Shown here: one piece after another, positions 60,001-64,000 of the stretch
How positions within the stretch are numbered: the stretch's first letter is position 1
How the letters are laid out: each line of letters starts with the position of its first letter
Source of the DNA: Sanghuangporus weigelae
Taxonomy: Eukaryota > Basidiomycota > Agaricomycetes > Hymenochaetales > Hymenochaetaceae
Reading direction: 5' to 3'
NCBI GenBank assembly: GCA_033182465.1
Contig: CP137318.1
Location: forward strand, 2,976,001 to 3,040,000
DNA length: 64,000 bases
Position numbers and translations under genes: made by a program
The notes under the pieces: generated by a model
What the model was told of the DNA's origin: nothing
Databases searched by the model: none
What the model saw: the letters and a program-made list of their open reading frames with translations, nothing else

Positions 60001-63000
60001 GAGAAACGAGTAAGAGAACCACTTACAACCAAAAAAACTGTACGTCCACGAATGAGATCGCCTTGTAAGCACTTCGAAACAATCCAACGAGTTGTATGGA
60101 CATCGAGCGCCGCGAGAACGTCATCCAAGAGAAGGATATCAGCACCGGAGTATACCGCACGTGCCAGAGTAATTCGGGCCTAGATTTTTGTCAGGCATGG
60201 GCACATGTCCACATGTCCCAGCACAAATGATGCTCACCTTCTGGCCGCCGCTGCAAGTTGAAGAAAGTATAAGCTCATTGTGCTCACAGTTCCTGAGCGA
60301 CCGTACCTAAGAGTCAAGCCCTTTTCTCCCACTTCTGTTTGATCTCCGGCGTCGAACAGCGTCAAATCGCGTACGAGACCGCACTGATAAATGACTACTT
60401 GAGTGTGAGAGTGGCAGCTTCTACTTCAAAAGAAAGTCGTTTACCTTTATTATACCTCTCTTCATCATACGGAGAACCGAAGAGGATGTTTTCACGAATT
60501 GTCTCATTCTGCACCCAGGATTCTTGCGCAGCATATGCCACGCCTTTCGATCGGGGTAGATTGTACCACGAGGTTGGCCCAGATGGAAGAAAATGCATTT
60601 CACCTGCAGTACATCAGTTATCAAAGCAAATTACTATCTAATATTTGAGGACGAACCTAACAAGGCCATGAGCATTGAAGTTTTGCCGGACCCTGTTGGT
60701 CCGATGATCAGATTGATCCCATTTCTATTGAAAACAACTTCGTCATCAATCATCAGACGGAATTTGCGACGCGATGGTGTGAGCGATCCATCAACGCTTG
60801 ACCAGACAAAAGATGCGTTGCAGATTCCGATGACATTTGGGTCTTTGGGTCCCATAGAGAACTCTTCCACCTGTCCGGATGGACCTTTCTCAGATCGCTG
60901 GAATACATCCAGTAGTTCCGTGTCCTTGAGGAATCCCGTTACTCTATCAAGCGAAACCTTGGCTATCACGACTGTAAGCAACTCATCGTGGGTCAGTGAG
61001 TCCAAAAGTACCTTGGATACAGGCCGGAATCATGAAGAAAATAAGATGCAGCTGATCGCGAAGCATATCAAATACTGACTTAATAATCAGTTATATCTCT
61101 ACAGTGCGGAGAGGCCACTCTTACCAGCCATTGATGAGAAAACGGTCGAAGCTGCATGTAACATAAGCGTGGCCTATTACAATTCACGTTGGAAGTGTCA
61201 TACCTGTTAATTGCTTCTTCATGATAAGTGTCTAAGAGCACCTGTCAGTATTGTATGCATCTAAGCCTATTCGTTACTTACGTAGGTGACGAAAGTAGCT
61301 AGCATTGTCACGACCGGGATCAGAAAGCTGCCGAAGTAACCATCAGAGAAGTTCCTTTCGAATAACTTGTACATACTTGAGTGTCCCGTTGGATATATCG
61401 AGTATTTGCCTTTTCCAGATAAACTTTAGTTCCTCATCACGTTTCTCAGCGACTTGTTTGTTCATCTTTGGCTCCCATCCAAAAAGCTTTATCATCCGGA
61501 TAACGTTCATGGCTGTCATATACTATAAATAAGTGAAGAACCGATGTGTAAAAGATACTCACTCTCCGTGACTGTTTGAACACGCTCGTCGGTCTAACAA
61601 ATCTCATGAGTTCCAGTTGATTCGTCACTACTCGCCGACTGACCTTCTTCATTCTCTCAACTTGTACGGTTTGAATGAGCTTCGCAACATATCCTGGAAT
61701 AGGGAACAGCAGGGCCATGACAACCAAGCCAACGAAAGCACTGTAAATGGGTGAGCATAACAGAAGATGATAAAACATCTCTAACCTACCTCCAACCCAG
61801 AAAATTGTATAAGATAGCGATACCGATCGCGATCATCAAAGGGGATTGAATGACTAATGACAAAACATCAACACCGGTACTCTTTAGCATTCAGACGCTG
61901 GTGTCCTCTTACTCAGCATAGGGAAATCCCTTCCTTCTACAATGTTGGTCAAGTCTGTTGTAATCAGATTGTTCAGCTTGCCAACGAGATTGTCTGTGCT
62001 ACTTTTGCTTTTTGACGCGGAATCGCCGGATGCATCTTTGGAGTCCTTTCCTTTACCTTTGCCTGAGTCTGACTTGATGCTTGCGCTGCTTGATCCTACC
62101 TCGTTACCATTCAGAGTTGTGGCCTCCGTACTTGTCTCAGATTCGGCTATGGAGACCGTGTCTGGCGTGGAGGTCACAGTTGACGAACCAGAAGACGAGG
62201 CGGACGAGGTCTGAGCTTTCATGCGGATTCGTAAAGCATGTTCAAACACAAGCTGAGTAATAATCCCTTCGCAACGAACGAGAGTGCCAGTCTTTTCGAT
62301 AGTGATGGTGTCAGATGTATTATCGAGCAAGAAGAAATGAACCTTACCGTAAGGAAAATGTACCATTGCATCGCAGCCGTGCTTATAACGGGTCCAAGGA
62401 AAAGCCAAGCTACCCAGACCCTACCATAAATGTGTCAGCTGCGAGTCTATCGTTAGACCGACCGACTGTACTGACCACGGACGGACAGTTGCATCCGAAC
62501 CTCCTGTCTCCAAAAAACTGAACTTATGTTAGATATGGTTAGATATTTTTGAAAAGGACGACTAACTTCAAGAGCTGTTTGATTCCAATCGGACTGGCAA
62601 CAGGTCATACGTCAAAGGAAATTCCAAATACAAAAGAAACAGAAACGAAGTTGCCTCGTTGGTCAAGTGGACACACCTTGAGAACATTGCGAGAACTCTA
62701 ACGACAGTCATAGTGACTATCCCCAAGTACTCTCCACCTGAAGCTGACTTAGAAGGCATCTAAGCTCTATATAACAACGGACTTACGAAAAACCTTCATG
62801 AGACCAAAGAAAAGATGTTCCCTCTTCGCACCAGCAAAGGGATCAAGATACCTGAAGCTGCGATTTTTTAGGTTCTTCGCGCGATCATAGTCTGCTAAAG
62901 GAGGAAGCTCGCTCGCGGGGAGATGAGGAATACGATAAGCCTTAAAAATGATGGGGTCGAGGAAAGAATATAGGATGAGTGAGAGTAATGGTGCAGTCTG

Positions 63001-63971
63001 TTCCGGATTCGGCTCTGTCGCTGGATCCTGATGAAAGATGTGTTAAAAGAGGCTGTTGAAAGAAGTGATTATCAAACCTTCGGATCTACAGGCATGTATG
63101 GTCTAGGAATGAGGAGTGGAATGGCAACTGCCGTCGCAGTCAGAACAACGAGCTTTGGCCATAGCAACATATCCAACATGTCGGCAGGTTGAAGATCGTA
63201 TGTTGCGAGAGGCCAGATGTCACGATACATGAAAATCGCCCAGGTAAACAGCAAGACGGAAACTGCATGCGCGTTCGCAGACCGAGACCAGAGACGCTTC
63301 ACTGCAACAGACGCCAAGGCCAGGAAGGAAGTATAAGTCTGCAGATGGATAAGTATCCAATAGTGAATATAATCCAAAGAAACTCACATAGGTTAGACAT
63401 AGCGCAACCTGCAACCATTCAGCCTCTGTGAACGCGTCAGAACTTGCATGTTTCTTCTTTTTCTTCTTTTTCTTCAAAACTTCTAGGATCCCTGTTTGGC
63501 GGTCATTTTCGTCGTTAACCAACGTGGCGATAGTCAGGCCAACGAGAGCCAGACATCCAAGGAGGCGGAGCATCTTATACGCGAATATGACTGGACCTCC
63601 CTTTGCATCAATGTGCATTTTGATATCGGCAAGGATTCCTCCATGCTCCGGTACATCCTGACCGATCCCATCATCTATTTCTTCAGTGTTTGGTTTACGA
63701 AACGCGCGTGTCACCAGGGAACGGACTGGTTTAAGGCCAAGAACGCCCTTGAGAATAATGAAGACTGCGGACAACGCAGCGAAGTAAGCCGGAAATAGCA
63801 GCGTATTTTTCCAGACACTGCACCAGGGGCGCAGAAAGAAAGAAATAATCAGCCGCGTAAACAAGGAACAAGGAAAGTACGAACGCACGTATGGCGCGGC
63901 GGTAGACCAAAGACCATGACTGCTACGTTCGACTCGGGGCTGAGAACGAGCTGCGGCCAATGGGCGCCCAT
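57049..63971 (-). CDS. Full-length ABCC (MRP-type) ATP-binding cassette transporter
   Basis: This is a multidrug-resistance-protein-like exporter, in the vacuolar or plasma membrane. The start [15 protein letters not shown] (63971) begins a TMD0-like bundle (63.1-63.9 kb: [37 protein letters not shown]). TMD1 spans about 62.9-61.1 kb and contains an unusual Ser/Thr/Gly insert of about 85 residues near 62.0-62.2 kb. NBD1 has [20 protein letters not shown] across an intron, and [14 protein letters not shown]2 spans about 59.6-58.4 kb with [14 protein letters not shown]2 has [23 protein letters not shown], and LLILDE joined to ATSAID. The end is [13 protein letters not shown]1 has Asp where the catalytic Glu is expected, as in other ABCC proteins. 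An eight-lysine run (GA-rich codons, 63450-63475) sits in a loop. About 1,500 residues and more than twenty introns. Confidence 0.9.
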
Positions 63972-64000
63972 GATATGGAAAGAGATAGAGCGAAAGACGA

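Noticed and set aside
63449-63478. CTT/TTT repeat as a non-coding microsatellite
   Set aside because: It lies in frame in the ABCC transporter and codes for lysines.
43183-63971. Possible secondary-metabolite cluster (2OG oxygenase, glucosyltransferase, transporter)
   Set aside because: The glucosyltransferase is the conserved sterol enzyme, the transporter is a general ABCC type, they are separated by wall and RNA genes, and no core synthase is present.
1-64000. CRISPR arrays, prokaryotic operons, ribosome-binding sites
   Set aside because: The intron-rich eukaryotic gene structure rules these out, and no regularly spaced repeats were seen.
1-64000. Retroviral or LTR-type element remains
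   Set aside because: No reverse transcriptase, integrase, capsid or long terminal repeat signature was recognised anywhere in the window.

Overview
The window is a gene-dense stretch of fungal nuclear DNA, most likely from an agaricomycete basidiomycete. Almost every gene is interrupted by introns of about 45-90 nt with GT(A/G)NG(T/C)...AG borders. The protein set is also fungal: a group X-type hybrid histidine kinase, an Ssk2-type MAPKKK, GH72 and SUR7/PalI cell-surface proteins, a GRAM-PH sterol glucosyltransferase and a wood-rot-type exo-beta-1,3-galactanase. About 21 protein genes are supported. No rRNA, tRNA, CRISPR array or intact transposon was seen.

Layout. 1-10.3 kb, minus strand: the 5' part of a hybrid histidine kinase running off the left edge, the mRNA export helicase SUB2, a mitochondrial dicarboxylate-type carrier and a secreted GH43-CBM35 galactanase. 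10.7-25.9 kb, plus strand: the ribosome-biogenesis helicase ROK1, an Ups2/PRELID3-like lipid transfer protein, the very large TFIIIC B-block subunit TFC3, a 1.2-kb gap holding an inverted-repeat remnant, and an unrecognised multi-pass membrane protein. 26.2-30.8 kb, minus: SSK2. 31.0-44.7 kb, plus: the DRG1/RBG1 GTPase, an MBL-fold hydrolase, an Ups1/PRELID1-like protein, the Golgi GEF subunit RIC1, an F-box protein and a 2-oxoglutarate oxygenase. 44.9-51.6 kb, minus: sterol 3-beta-glucosyltransferase and a SUR7/PalI membrane protein. 52.1-56.4 kb, plus: a GH72 beta-1,3-glucanosyltransferase and an RRM plus zinc-knuckle protein. 57.0-64.0 kb, minus: a full-length ABCC transporter whose start codon lies just inside the right edge.

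Functional links. The histidine kinase and SSK2 belong to the top and middle of the same stress (HOG/Sty1) pathway in other fungi. The two PRELI-domain genes are the likely phosphatidic acid and phosphatidylserine carriers of mitochondria, and they share an intron at the same codon and phase. The SUR7/PalI and GH72 genes are divergent neighbours acting at the cell surface. ROK1, SUB2, TFC3 and the RRM protein are RNA or transcription housekeeping genes. Nothing looks like a transferred island or a secondary-metabolite cluster. The best leads for novelty are the membrane protein at 23.1-26.0 kb, the degenerate kinase domain of the histidine kinase, the repeat at 22.0-22.5 kb, and an unassigned 0.8-kb gap at 40.5-41.3 kb. 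Exon joins quoted below were read by eye and have no transcript support.
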